Below, one piece after another: positions 1 to 8,366 of a stretch of 49,523 bases of DNA. Origin of the DNA: an uncultured bacterium. Lineage in GTDB: Bacteria; Verrucomicrobiota; Kiritimatiellia; RFP12; UBA1067. Every line of letters begins with the position of its first letter. Position 1 is the stretch's first letter. Below the pieces are notes generated by a model. The model saw only the letters and a program-made list of their open reading frames with translations, was not told the DNA's origin and made no database searches. The position numbers and the translations under genes were made by a program. The stretch spans positions 1-49,523 of the forward strand of contig CACZAK010000050.1 of the NCBI GenBank assembly GCA_902779075.1, in the 5' to 3' direction.

Positions 1-1373
1 CTGCACCTGCGACATCGCCACCTTCGGCGGCTTGTTCACCTTCAGCTCGAAGATGTACGTGCCGCAGGGATGGTCCGCCACGATGTCCGTGCGCCCGCCA
101 GCGTGCGACACCTCCTGCTCCACGCGGAAGCCCTGTCCCTGCAGGAGGAACTTGAGGCAACGCGCGTAGGAAAGCTCGTGCGGCTTCCCCTCAGAGGAAC
201 CGTACACCGCGCCCGCGTAGAGCGCGGCAAGACCGTCGAAGAACTCCTGCCACTGGGCGTGGCGGAGTTTTGCGCCGAGAGATGCCGCCCAGCGCACGTC
301 CTTGTCCGCGACAAGCCCGGACATCAGCGCGGAAAGGTCTTGGCGCACTTCCTCGTCCGGGACGCACAAAGTGAAGTCCGTCCCGTCAAAATCGCCTATC
401 GTCAGATAGCCGGTCTGATACAACATTCCCTTGACGGGGATAGCGCCGAGGTCGGAGACGTCAAGTTCGGCCTTTGCTACACTGCCTAGGTTGTCGAGGT
501 CAACGGCCAGCACATCGCCGCGTTTCAGGAAGTTCATCAGGAACGATGCCTTGCCCGTCTCCGCCCAGTAGAGTTCAAAGCGTTTTTTCCTGTTCGCCAT
601 CGTGAGGTTGATCGAGACGGGATTGCACACGTTTTCACCCTCGTCCAGCCAGAAACGGTAGCCGTTGTAAAGCCGCTTGAGCTCGGCGCGGTACGCCTTC
701 GCCGAGAGCTTCATCACCTTGCGGTGCGCCTCCATGTGCTCGGAGAAGTAGCGGTCGAGCTCATCCTCCGTGTAGCCGAGCATGGAGGCGTAGGCATCCT
801 CGAATGAGATGTCAACGAGCGACGAGAGCGTGGAGAAGATCGAGAGCTTCGTGAACTTGCTGACGCCCGTAATCATCAGGAAGCGAATCTTCCCGGAGCG
901 GTCCTTCATCTGTCCGTAAATCGGCGCGAGCGAGGAGCGTATGCGCTCCGCCACCTCCACGTTCTTCAATGCCTTCGCCACGGGGTCGTCGTACTCGTCG
1001 ATCAGGATGACGGGCGGAGTGCCCTTCTTCGCAAGAGCGTCTATGGCGTTTCCAAAGTTGACTTCCGGTGTCAGCTTCGGATTGTATTTGCATCCAGCTC
1101 CAGCAAGCCCGTGCTTCATGCATTCAGGCAGATTGGTGGAAAACCTGTCGTAGTCCTCCGCCGCGCACATCCCCATGTTGAGGTGGATGACGGGGAACTT
1201 CTTCTTCCAGTCCCAGTCGGTGTCCATGATGGCAAGCCCTTCGAAGCGAGGAAGAACATCTTCCTCCCCTCTGCCGTGGCAAGGTGATGGAACCACGCCG
1301 TCTTATCGACGTACACGTAGCCCCTGTTGCGGATTTCGCCGAAGTCGTTGGAATCTATGTTTACTATCTGCAT
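1..1373 (-). pseudogene. AAA-ATPase-like / PD-(D/E)XK nuclease family protein, frameshifted and left-truncated
   Basis: The conceptual product starts MQIVNIDSNDFGEIR at 1373 and matches the AAA-ATPase_like plus C-terminal PD-(D/E)XK (DUF1703-type) family, whose members occur in many copies in gut and PVC bacteria and have no firmly known function. After ...GRKMFFLA the frame breaks near 1235-1245 and resumes in another frame as FEGLAIMDTDWDWKKKF, without the RPRRFGKS-type P-loop segment that belongs between them. Roughly 60-75 bases seem to be missing, with a frame change. Everything after this is in one open frame to base 1: the Walker B-like VILIDEYDDP (around 985-1015), the ITGVSKFTKLS sensor region, and the nuclease motifs GRTDIV and YIFELKV near the left edge. 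The extreme C-terminus lies outside the window. The frameshift and family match are seen directly; whether it is a true pseudogene or an assembly error cannot be told. Confidence 0.8.
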
Positions 1374-1380
1374 GGCGCAC

Positions 1381-1386
1381 ATTATA
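1381..1386 (-). promoter_or_regulatory. Extended -10 promoter, TGGTATAAT type
   Basis: On the minus strand the sequence reads TTGGTATAAT followed by 7 bases and then the ATG at 1373. The start codon falls where transcription should begin, so the mRNA may be leaderless. No clear -35 is needed with the TGG extension. Confidence 0.55.
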
Positions 1387-1387
1387 C

Positions 1388-2154
1388 CAAAAATATTCGC
1401 CGTATGCCGTACAATTTGCCGCTGACCGGATTACTGGGGCGCAGTTGAGCCTTTTTCAAAACAGAGGCTTCACCAAATACGTGGTATGCCGAGGTGGGCG
1501 TGGAGAAAACCGGTCAGACCTGTTTTCTCCAAGCCACGGGGCGCGGCCCTCCCGTAGGGGCTTTTCCAGCCTTGACCAGGTCAATTTGGGCCTCGCCCCC
1601 CCCCCCCACCACCACCTCCTACCCCTATATATATAGGGTGGTGGGAGGGGGGGTGCCAGGGCACAGGGGGGTGGTGGGTGTCGTCGGCTTTTGGCTGACG
1701 CCGCCGCACGGCAGCGACCCGAAATGCCCTTTTAGCGGGAAGTGGGTTCTCCCACCCCCTCCCAGGAGGGTTGTAAGGGGGGATGGTTGTCGTCGGCCAA
1801 AAGGCTCGCCGCCGCTTATCTCCAAGACTCCCAGCAGCGAAAGCAATCAAGGTTATCCTCATGTTCATTCCTGTGCGTAGCACTGGCGGCGGGCTGTGTG
1901 AGCAAGGGACGGGACACAATGTGTCTGTCATGCGGCGTGGTTCGAGATTGTATAACGGTCCCCGCCTCCTCCTAGGACGGGTATCGCTTCTCCCTAGTAC
2001 GGGGGGGGATTTTTAAGACCCTACGAGGGTGCCGGTTCCCTAGGGCGAGGGGATTTTTGAGACCCTACCAAGGTTTGACCTCCCTACATGGGATTTTTGG
2101 TTTTTCTACAACGCGGGTTTGATCTCCCTACAAGGCAGTGACAAACACGAAAAA
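1388..2154. other. Noncoding, low-complexity and repeat-bearing region
   Basis: No convincing gene is present. The stretch holds a 31-base palindrome (1501-1531), a C-run followed by CCACC/CCTCC and then TATATATATA with G-runs on the other side (about 1596-1680, a foldable, G-quadruplex-capable tract), and a segment at about 1828-1890 that recurs in degenerate form at about 9898-9966. It also has degenerate copies (about 2008-2130) of the GGGATTTTTGAGACC family found as clean repeats at 38331-38413. Short open frames across it are repeat-derived. Confidence 0.5.
1501..1531. repeat. 31-base near-perfect palindrome
   Basis: TGGAGAAAAC-x-GGTC, a single central A, then GACC-x-GTTTTCTCCA. The 15-base arms differ at one pair only. 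The one-base centre suits a DNA dyad (protein site) better than an RNA hairpin. No gene starts close by, so the role is unknown. Confidence 0.6.
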
Positions 2155-3405
2155 TCAGAAGTCATCCGGCAAGTCGATGCGCATCGTCTTGCCCTTCTGC
2201 GCCTGGACCTGGGCCTTCGTTCCGCTCTCCTGGCGATGTTCGTCGTGGATGGACCCAGCCTCGGAGAAGAACGGAACCTCGAACGTGAGTCCACAGTTCG
2301 GACACTCGGCAGGCGTGCCAGCCATGTCCGCCGTGGCCTCGATTTCCTGGCGGCAGTTGGGACAGAAGAACGAAATGAGCTTCTCCTCGACCGGTTCTTT
2401 CTTTGCCGGAGAAGGATCGTCGAAGCCCAGCGCCTCCGCGTCAATGCGGATCGTGCGGTTTTTGAGCTGCGCGGGGTCCATCTCCTCGGCATCCTTCGCC
2501 GAGACGACCGGCTCGACCGTCTTCGGTGCGTCACCTACGGACGGACCGTACATCGTGCCAGGCTCTGATTTCGCAGGCACCACGACGATGCGTCCGCACA
2601 TGGGGCATTCGGCGTCGAGCCCGATAGCGTCCAGCGGCGCCTCGATTTCCTGTCCGCAACCGGGGCACTTGAAGGAAATCGCCTCCGGCTGCGGTTCCTC
2701 CGCAGGAGCGGGTTCCTCAGCCGGAGCGGGCGCTGGCTCCTCAGCTGAAGCAGGTGCGGGCGTGGGCTCTTCAGCTGGAGCAGGTGCGGGCGCGGGTACC
2801 TCCGCTGGGGCGGGCGTGGGCGCAGGCTCCTCGACCGGTGCAGGTGTGGGAGCTGGCTCCTCGACTGGTGCAGGTGCGGGCGCGGGTTCCTCCGCTGGGG
2901 CGGGTGTGGGCGCGGACTCTTCAGCTAGAGCAGGTGCGGGCGCGGGCTCCTCGACCGGGACTGGTGCAGGTGTTGGTTCTGGTGTAGGCGGAGGCGGCTC
3001 CGCGACGGGAACAGGAGTCGGTTCTGGGGCGGGGGCAGGCGCGGGCACCACTGCGGGCGCGGGCGTCTCTTCGGCTGGCGGCACGTATTGCGCAGCGGGG
3101 ACTGCCGGGATACGCGGCGCGATGGCGAGCTTGGCCGAGCGGGCGGCCGTGATCTTGAGCGCCTTCTGGGGCGGCATGACTAGCGCCTCGCCGGTGCGCG
3201 GGTTACGGATGCGACGGGCCTTGCGTGGCACGAGCTCGAACTTGCAGAGCCCCGGCAGGATAAACGGGCCGTTCGGCGTCTCGCGCTTGACGATCTCGGC
3301 TAGGACCTCCAGTATCTGGCGGGATGCCGTCTTCTTAATGCCGGCGCGGAACGCCAGTTCCTTTATCAGACGGCTTTTCGTGTAAAAATGCTGTCGTTCG
3401 TTCAT
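2155..3405 (-). CDS. HU-family DNA-binding domain fused to Pro/Ala/Glu linker and two zinc ribbons
   Basis: Residues about 1-95 resemble an HU/IHF-family domain: SRLIKELAFRAGIKKTASRQ, a PNGPFILPGLCKFELV arm region, and RKARRIRNPRTGEAL. Residues about 105-235 are a low-complexity linker of repeated PAPAPAEEP-like units (DNA about 2700-3070). The C-terminal third has two CxxC...CxxC ribbons, FKCPGCGQEIEAP...CPMCGR and FFCPNCRQEIEA...CPNCGL, each followed by a short RID/DDP-type acidic tail (TIRIDAEALGFDD and MRIDLPDDF). The start has a good AGGAGA ribosome site. A TGGTAGAAT extended -10 lies at 3468-3473. HU domains bend DNA; I infer a nucleoid-associated or regulatory protein whose zinc ribbons bind a partner or nucleic acid. 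It is divergent from the PAS gene, which has the same kind of Pro/Ala linker. The domain call for the N-terminus is good, the function unknown. Confidence 0.85.
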   Translation of the reverse strand: MNERQHFYTKSRLIKELAFRAGIKKTASRQILEVLAEIVKRETPNGPFILPGLCKFELVPRKARRIRNPRTGEALVMPPQKALKITAARSAKLAIAPRIPAVPAAQYVPPAEETPAPAVVPAPAPAPEPTPVPVAEPPPPTPEPTPAPVPVEEPAPAPALAEESAPTPAPAEEPAPAPAPVEEPAPTPAPVEEPAPTPAPAEVPAPAPAPAEEPTPAPASAEEPAPAPAEEPAPAEEPQPEAISFKCPGCGQEIEAPLDAIGLDAECPMCGRIVVVPAKSEPGTMYGPSVGDAPKTVEPVVSAKDAEEMDPAQLKNRTIRIDAEALGFDDPSPAKKEPVEEKLISFFCPNCRQEIEATADMAGTPAECPNCGLTFEVPFFSEAGSIHDEHRQESGTKAQVQAQKGKTMRIDLPDDF

Positions 3406-3573
3406 CGCTTTTCTCCTGTTCTCGGATTACTGTTCAGGCTCACTCCTATGCGCCTCGTTTCGCTATTATTCTACCATTCAATTGGGACTATCGCAAACAG
3501 AAAATTTTTGATATAATTTTCGGCGTTCCGGGCAGCGGAAGAGAAAAAGCTGTTGCGGAATGGAGAAAAACGG

Positions 3574-4272
3574 ATGAGATTCTGGTTTGGGAAAAAGGAA
3601 GAAGAGCCTCAGACGGCACCCCCTGCCGCAGCGCAGCCGGAGCCGCCTCGCTCAGAACCGACGCCGGCAGCGGTGCCGGATGCTGCGGTTCCGGCACCCG
3701 CCGCAGCCCCGGCACCCGCCGCGCCGCCCCCGCTGCCGTCTAACGCGCCGAATGAGCGCCCAATGTCGCCGCCCCTTGAGCCTGCCACCACGCTCATCCG
3801 CCCGCAGCCAAACCAGAAGGTCCTCTACTACCAGCTGATGAACGGACTGTACGACGCCGTCCTGATCCTGGACCAGAACGGACATATCGTAGACTGCAAC
3901 ACGCGCGTTACGCCCGTCTTGGCGTACAACCGCGACGAGATGTGGGACATGCCCGTTTCGGACGTGATCCGCGGCATCGGCCCGCAGATCTTCCAGCAGA
4001 TGAAGGACGCCCTCTACAACAACCACCAGGTGCTCATCAACGCGAAATGCACCCGTAAGGACGGCACAACCTTCCAGGGCGAGGTAGGCGTTTGCCTCAT
4101 GCACCTTACTCGGGGCGAGAACCTCGTCTTCACGATCCGCAACGTCGAGAAACGCATGGCCGAAGCAATGCGCAAGGCGCGTGAGCAGCTTCAGGGCACG
4201 GCGGCCACGCCCCATCCAGCGCCGCGCGCAGTGCTGAAGGCCGTGTCACAGGCGGGACAAAGTCCGCGCTAA
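3574..4272 (+). CDS. PAS-domain protein with Pro/Ala-rich N-terminal linker
   Basis: The chosen ATG (MRFWFGKKEEE) has GGAGA 8 bases upstream; a TTG 21 bases earlier is in frame but poorer. Residues about 12-75 are Pro/Ala-rich and disordered. Residues about 85-190 form a PAS fold: YQLMNGLYDAVLILDQNGHIVDCNTRVTPVLAYNRDEMWDMPVSDVI is the usual N-terminal PAS cap and core, and TRKDGTTFQGEVGV the later strands. No kinase, GGDEF, HTH or methyl-accepting domain follows, and the protein ends after a short basic tail, so it is a stand-alone PAS adaptor or sensor with unknown ligand. A -10 box TATAAT is at 3512-3517. The 3' end overlaps the end of hemL by 27 bases in convergent orientation. Confidence 0.85.
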   Translation: MRFWFGKKEEEPQTAPPAAAQPEPPRSEPTPAAVPDAAVPAPAAAPAPAAPPPLPSNAPNERPMSPPLEPATTLIRPQPNQKVLYYQLMNGLYDAVLILDQNGHIVDCNTRVTPVLAYNRDEMWDMPVSDVIRGIGPQIFQQMKDALYNNHQVLINAKCTRKDGTTFQGEVGVCLMHLTRGENLVFTIRNVEKRMAEAMRKAREQLQGTAATPHPAPRAVLKAVSQAGQSPR

Positions 4273-5523
4273 CGCGTCTAGGAAACGGTCCACGTCGCGT
4301 GCGGTGTGCGCCGCCGATACGAAATTGCACTCGAACTGCGATGGCGCAATGTATTGTCCCATGGCAAGCATACCGTGGAATATCTTGGCATAAAGCGCCG
4401 TTGAGCACGCCTTCGCGTCCGCAAGGTCCTGTACCGGCAAATCCGTGCAGAACGGCGTGAACACTCCATTGAACGACTGGCACGTCACGGGCACCCCGTA
4501 CTCGGCTGCAAGGGTGGAAACCCCTACCGCGAGCGCGCTGCCTAGTTCGGCCATCCGCGCGTATGGCATCTCGCGTTCGAGGATCTCAAGCGTTTTCAGG
4601 CCCGCCGCGACGGCGAGCGGGTTCCCGCTCAGCGTACCCGCTTGGTAAACTGGGCCGTCCGGCGCGAGCTCGCGCATCCACTTCCGGCGTCCGCCCACCG
4701 CCGCGAGAGGCAGTCCGCCACCGATCACCTTGCCAAGCGTGACGAGGTCCGGCGTAATCCCCGCGTAGAGCGCGGAATATGTGGAGAAGCCGAAGCGGAA
4801 ACCGTTGATCACCTCGTCGCAGATGAGCAGTGCGCCGTACTTCGACGTGACGGCGCGGAGCCCCTTCAGGAAACCGTCCGCCGGCGGTACGAGCCCCATG
4901 TTCCCTGCAACAGGCTCAACGATCACTGCGGCAATCTCCTCCCCGCGCTTCGCGAACGCGCGCTCCACGGCGGCGAGGTCGTTGTAGGGCGCTACGAGCG
5001 TATCCGACACCGCGCCGCGCGTGACGCCGGCCGAGGACGACGCGCCCATCGTGAGCACTCCCGACCCGCTCTTGACGAGCATCGCGTCCGAGTGCCCGTG
5101 GTAGCAGCCGTCGAACTTGAGGACGATCCGCCGCCCCGTCACCCCGCGAGCGAGACGCACCGCCGTCATCACCGCCTCCGTGCCGGAGCTGACGGCGCGC
5201 ACCATGTCGAGACCCGGCACGAGCGAGACGAGCCGCTCGGCGAAAGACACCTCGTCGGGCGTCGCGATGCCGAACGTTGTGCCCAGCCGCGCGCGCGCCG
5301 CGACGGCGCGCGAAATCTCCGCGTGCGCATGGCCGAGGATCATCGCGCCCCAGCTGCAGCACCAATCCGTCAGCTTGCGCCCGTCCGCCGTGCGGATGCG
5401 CGCGCCCTTCCCCGACTCCACGAACACGGGCGTTCCGCCCACTCCGTTGAATGCCCGCACCGGGCTGTTCACGCCGCCGGGGATCGCCTTCCGCGCCCGC
5501 TTGAACAACATTTCGTGCTTCAT
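4246..5523 (-). CDS. hemL: Glutamate-1-semialdehyde 2,1-aminomutase
   Basis: A PLP-dependent class-III aminotransferase that converts glutamate-1-semialdehyde to 5-aminolevulinate, the precursor of heme and other tetrapyrroles, in the cytosol. Diagnostic features are IPGGVNSPVRAF near the N-terminus, SSGTEAVMTAVRLARG, the FDGCYHGHSD motif, ICDEVINGFR, and the PLP lysine in LVTLGKVIGGGLPLAAVGG. The length of about 425 residues is normal for the family. The start MKHEMLFKRARKAIPGG matches the family N-terminus and has GGAAAAGAG upstream. A second in-frame ATG at 5538 lies 6 bases after a TGGTATAAT box, so a leaderless start there (MEGKEMKHEML) is also possible. No other heme gene is nearby. Confidence 0.95.
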   Translation of the reverse strand: MKHEMLFKRARKAIPGGVNSPVRAFNGVGGTPVFVESGKGARIRTADGRKLTDWCCSWGAMILGHAHAEISRAVAARARLGTTFGIATPDEVSFAERLVSLVPGLDMVRAVSSGTEAVMTAVRLARGVTGRRIVLKFDGCYHGHSDAMLVKSGSGVLTMGASSSAGVTRGAVSDTLVAPYNDLAAVERAFAKRGEEIAAVIVEPVAGNMGLVPPADGFLKGLRAVTSKYGALLICDEVINGFRFGFSTYSALYAGITPDLVTLGKVIGGGLPLAAVGGRRKWMRELAPDGPVYQAGTLSGNPLAVAAGLKTLEILEREMPYARMAELGSALAVGVSTLAAEYGVPVTCQSFNGVFTPFCTDLPVQDLADAKACSTALYAKIFHGMLAMGQYIAPSQFECNFVSAAHTARDVDRFLDALARTLSRL

Positions 5524-5544
5524 CTCTTTTCCTTCCATGCCCAC

Positions 5545-5550
5545 ATTATA
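5545..5550 (-). promoter_or_regulatory. Extended -10 promoter of hemL
   Basis: The minus strand reads TGTGGTATAATGTGGGC and then ATG at 5538. It is the same extended -10 as at several other genes of the window. Confidence 0.55.
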
Positions 5551-5730
5551 CCACAATCAGGGCGGACCTTCCATCCGCAGTCCCAACCGCAATCGAAAGG
5601 GGGCGCATCTGCGTTTTTCACCCATACGTATTGGGATTTGGAAACAACCATGACAACTTTCAAGAACAACATTATCCTGATGGCGCACCTTGAACATTCA
5701 GAATCGTGGTAGTTTGAGGATCGGCAAATG

Positions 5731-5827
5731 GGCACGGGCGAGTTAGCCCGTGCGCCAAAGGCAAGTTGTTTCAAATAGTTGTTTCCAATCATCAGAAGGC
5801 TCGGCGGTGAATTTCGCAGATGCTCCC
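5731..5827 (+). repeat. Dispersed ~97-bp repeat, copy 1, beginning with a hairpin
   Basis: It starts with the stem-loop GCACGGGC-GAGTTA-GCCCGTGC and continues with AGTTGTTTCAAATAGTTGTTT and GGCTCGGCGGTGAATT. It is nearly identical to 10126-10222, with fewer than ten differences. Both copies lie in the same orientation about 150 bases upstream of a GGTATAAT promoter. The surrounding spacer (5557-5928) has no convincing gene; a 20-codon frame at 5650-5712 lacks a good ribosome site. Confidence 0.75.
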
Positions 5828-5885
5828 GGACCCCACCAGAGTATCATTTTTTGTTTTGGCATTGCCAAACGGGGGGCGAAAGCGG

Positions 5886-5891
5886 TATAAT
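5886..5891 (+). promoter_or_regulatory. -10 box of the DUF1080 gene
   Basis: GCGGTATAAT lies 37 bases upstream of the start codon. The leader contains AAAGGAG just before the ATG. Confidence 0.5.
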
Positions 5892-5928
5892 TACATGGAT
5901 TGACTTTCACTCCAAAGGAGAAAACAGA

Positions 5929-7104
5929 ATGAAGAAACTGATATTCGCCTCCGCCGTGGCAACTGTAGCCGCCTCGGCATACGCCGGACTCTACGGCGAC
6001 ACGCCCGACGCCAAGCATGCGTGGGCCGTACACGACCACAACCGCCCCAATCCCGTCAAGGTCACGCCGGCCGACCAGATAGGACAGCCGCCGAGCGACG
6101 CCGTGGTGCTGTTCGACGGCACGCAGAAGAGCTTTGACGAGAACTGGACCGACGCCCGCGGCAACAAGACCAAGTGGAAGTTCGTCAATGGCACGATGGA
6201 GTCCGTGCGCTCCGCCGGCAACATCTGCTCCCGCGAGCAGTTCGGCGACGTGCAACTGCACGTCGAGTGGCAGGCGCCCGTGAAGGTGTCCGGCTTCGGA
6301 CAGGGCCGTGGCAACTCCGGCGTGTTCGTGCTGGGCGGCATGTACGAGGTGCAGGTGCTCGACAGCTACGAGACCAACCCCGCCGACATGAAGAACCCCA
6401 ACTACGCCGACGGACAGGCCGGCGCCGTCTACGGACAGAACCCGCCCCTCGTCAACCCCACGCGCAAGCCCGGCGAGTGGCAGGTGTACGACATCGTGTT
6501 CCACCAGCCCGTGTTCGAGGGCAACACGTGCGTCCATCCCGGCTCGCTCACCGTGTTCCTGAACGGCGTGCTGGTGCAGGACCACTGGGAAGTCGAAGGC
6601 CCCACCTGGCACATGCGCCGCACGCGCCAGGATAAGCCCCGTGCCACGAAGGGTTCCATCCAGTTCCAGGACCACGGCAACCCCGTCCACTTCCGCAACG
6701 TGTGGGCGCGCCACCTGCCGAGCCGCTACGCGAACACCACGCATGGCACGTATCTCGCGAAGGAGCAGGACGTGGCCGCCCAGCGCAAGGCCACGGCTGA
6801 GAAGCTGCTCGCCAAGATCGACATGTCCAAGTGCGGCGCCAACGAAGTGAACGCCATTCTCGAAGTCGTCTCCTACTGCAAGGGCGAGCCGTTCTGCGGC
6901 GCGTGCAAGAAGATCTGCGGCGGCTACCTCGCCAAGCTCAACGCCATGGACGGCGCCGCGCTTGAAAAGGCGAAGAACGAGATCATGGGCGTCAAGCGCT
7001 CCTGCGACGTCCTCGCCCGCAACAAGGTGGTCGAAAACTGCCCGCTGAAGGCCAAGATCGAAGAAATCATCAAGGCGCGCGGCTGGAACAAGAAGCGGCG
7101 CTAG
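5929..7104 (+). CDS. Secreted DUF1080 (3-keto-disaccharide hydrolase-like) protein
   Basis: MKKLIFASAVATVAASAYA is a Sec signal peptide with an AYA cleavage site. Residues about 45-275 fit the DUF1080/3-keto-disaccharide hydrolase fold, a concanavalin-like beta-sandwich common in PVC bacteria: VVLFDGTQKSFDENW, GDVQLHVEWQAP, GRGNSGVFVLGGMYEVQVLDSYE, GAVYGQNPPLVNPTRKPGEWQVYDIVFHQP and GSIQFQDHGNPVHFRNVW. Members act on keto-sugar glycosides or bind glycans outside the cytoplasm; the substrate here is unknown. The C-terminal ~110 residues are helical with six or more cysteines (CKGEPFCGACKKICGG, CDVL, CPLK), an extra module I do not recognise. The start has AAAGGAG upstream and the gene is convergent with dprA, 1 base away. 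Confidence 0.88.
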   Translation: MKKLIFASAVATVAASAYAGLYGDTPDAKHAWAVHDHNRPNPVKVTPADQIGQPPSDAVVLFDGTQKSFDENWTDARGNKTKWKFVNGTMESVRSAGNICSREQFGDVQLHVEWQAPVKVSGFGQGRGNSGVFVLGGMYEVQVLDSYETNPADMKNPNYADGQAGAVYGQNPPLVNPTRKPGEWQVYDIVFHQPVFEGNTCVHPGSLTVFLNGVLVQDHWEVEGPTWHMRRTRQDKPRATKGSIQFQDHGNPVHFRNVWARHLPSRYANTTHGTYLAKEQDVAAQRKATAEKLLAKIDMSKCGANEVNAILEVVSYCKGEPFCGACKKICGGYLAKLNAMDGAALEKAKNEIMGVKRSCDVLARNKVVENCPLKAKIEEIIKARGWNKKRR

Positions 7105-7105
7105 A

Positions 7106-8242
7106 CTACCGGCTCGCCACGCGATTGCCGGGCAGGAAACGGACGCGTCCCTTGAGGCGAAGAGCCACGAGGAGCGCGTTCGTTTTTGCTACCGGCAGTT
7201 GCGCGGCACGCGCCACCGCGTCCAGCGTGGCGCCTGCGGCCGGCACCTGCCGTAGCACGAGCGCCTCCTCGACCGTGAGTTTCACCTCCGGAAGGGCCAG
7301 CTGCGGCGGTTTCGGCGGTCGCGGGGCGACCGCCCTACCGGTCGCGCTTGTCGCGACCGGATGTTTCCCCGACGGGAGGGTCGCGCTTGTCGCGACCTTC
7401 TTCTGGGCGATTGGCGTCAACTCTTCGATCACGTCGTCCACGCACGTCACCATGCGCGCACCTTCGCGAATCAAATTCAGGCACCCAGCCGAGGACGGCC
7501 AGTCTATCCGCCCCGGCACGGCCATCACGGCACGCCCCTGCTCGTTCGCGCGCAGACACGTAACGAGCGTGCCGCTGCGGAGCGGACACTCCACCGCCAC
7601 CACGCCGCGCGCGAGGCCAGAGACGATCCGGTTACGCTGCGGGAACGTCTGCGCGTCCGGACGCCGCCCAAACGGGAATTCGCTCACCACGCACCCGCCG
7701 TTCTCCACCATCCGCCGTGCAAGCGCGCGGTTCGCCTCGGGGTAGAACATGTCGAGCGCGCCGCCCAGCACGCCCGCCGTCACGCCCCCGCCCGCGAGAG
7801 CGCCTTCGTGCGCCGCCGCATCGATGCCCAATGCGAGTCCCGAGAACACCGCCCAACCCGCGCGCGCGAGGCCAGCCGCGAACGACTTCGCCGTCTCGCG
7901 TCCGTATGCCGTCGCCTTGCGCGTGCCGACGAGCGACACGCCGGGCTTGGAGAGGACGGAGACGTCCCCCACCACGTAGAGGACGAGCGGCGGCGAGGCG
8001 ATTTCGCGCAGCTGCGGCGGGTAGGCGGCGTCCAAGTCGGTCACCAGCCGCACGTGCTGTTGCGCCGCCTGCTCGATCTCCCGTTCCCAGGCGGGTTCCT
8101 TGCCCTCCCAGTCCTTTTTCTCGGGATAGAATTCATACGCCGCCGCCGCGCTGCCGTGCGTTTCCCGCATCAGCCGCGCAAGCGTCACCGCCCCCACCGT
8201 GGGGATCATGTTGAAGGCTATTCTCGCTTCTCGTTCCGTCAT
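7106..8242 (-). CDS. dprA: DNA-processing protein DprA/Smf
   Basis: DprA loads RecA on incoming single-stranded DNA during natural transformation. The Rossmann-like core is clear: PPLVLYVVGDVSVLS, VSLVGTRKATAYGRETAKSFAAGLARAG, FSGLALGIDAAAHEGAL, FPFGRRPDAQTFPQRNRIVSGLARGVVAVE, SGTLVTCLRANEQGRAVMAVPG. A variable linker with two similar VATSAT units follows, then a C-terminal winged helix (LTVEEALVLRQVPAAGATLDAVARAAQLPVAKTNALL, written here only as a region at about residues 310-375). The start ATG at 8242 has AGAGGAGGAA upstream. A longer frame to 8272 exists but lacks a ribosome site. A TTGGTATACT promoter element lies at 8273-8278. The length of about 378 residues is normal. Confidence 0.93.
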   Translation of the reverse strand: MTEREARIAFNMIPTVGAVTLARLMRETHGSAAAAYEFYPEKKDWEGKEPAWEREIEQAAQQHVRLVTDLDAAYPPQLREIASPPLVLYVVGDVSVLSKPGVSLVGTRKATAYGRETAKSFAAGLARAGWAVFSGLALGIDAAAHEGALAGGGVTAGVLGGALDMFYPEANRALARRMVENGGCVVSEFPFGRRPDAQTFPQRNRIVSGLARGVVAVECPLRSGTLVTCLRANEQGRAVMAVPGRIDWPSSAGCLNLIREGARMVTCVDDVIEELTPIAQKKVATSATLPSGKHPVATSATGRAVAPRPPKPPQLALPEVKLTVEEALVLRQVPAAGATLDAVARAAQLPVAKTNALLVALRLKGRVRFLPGNRVASR

Positions 8243-8272
8243 GGCCAAATTCCTCCTCTGGAGTCGGCGCAC

Positions 8273-8278
8273 AGTATA
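8273..8278 (-). promoter_or_regulatory. Extended -10 promoter of dprA
   Basis: The minus strand reads CTTGGTATACTGTGC, about 30 bases upstream of the dprA start, which carries its own AGAGGAGG ribosome site. Confidence 0.5.
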
Positions 8279-8366
8279 CCAAGAACGCGGGGAAAAGTTG
8301 TGATGAAACAGTCTCTCGGCTGTCTATTTTTTGTCTATTTTTTGTATGCAAAATGTAGCGAAACCG

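Noticed and set aside
5650..5712. 20-codon plus-strand frame MTTFKNNIILMAHLEHSESW
   Set aside because: Weak ribosome site, no promoter and next to a dispersed repeat; not enough support to call.
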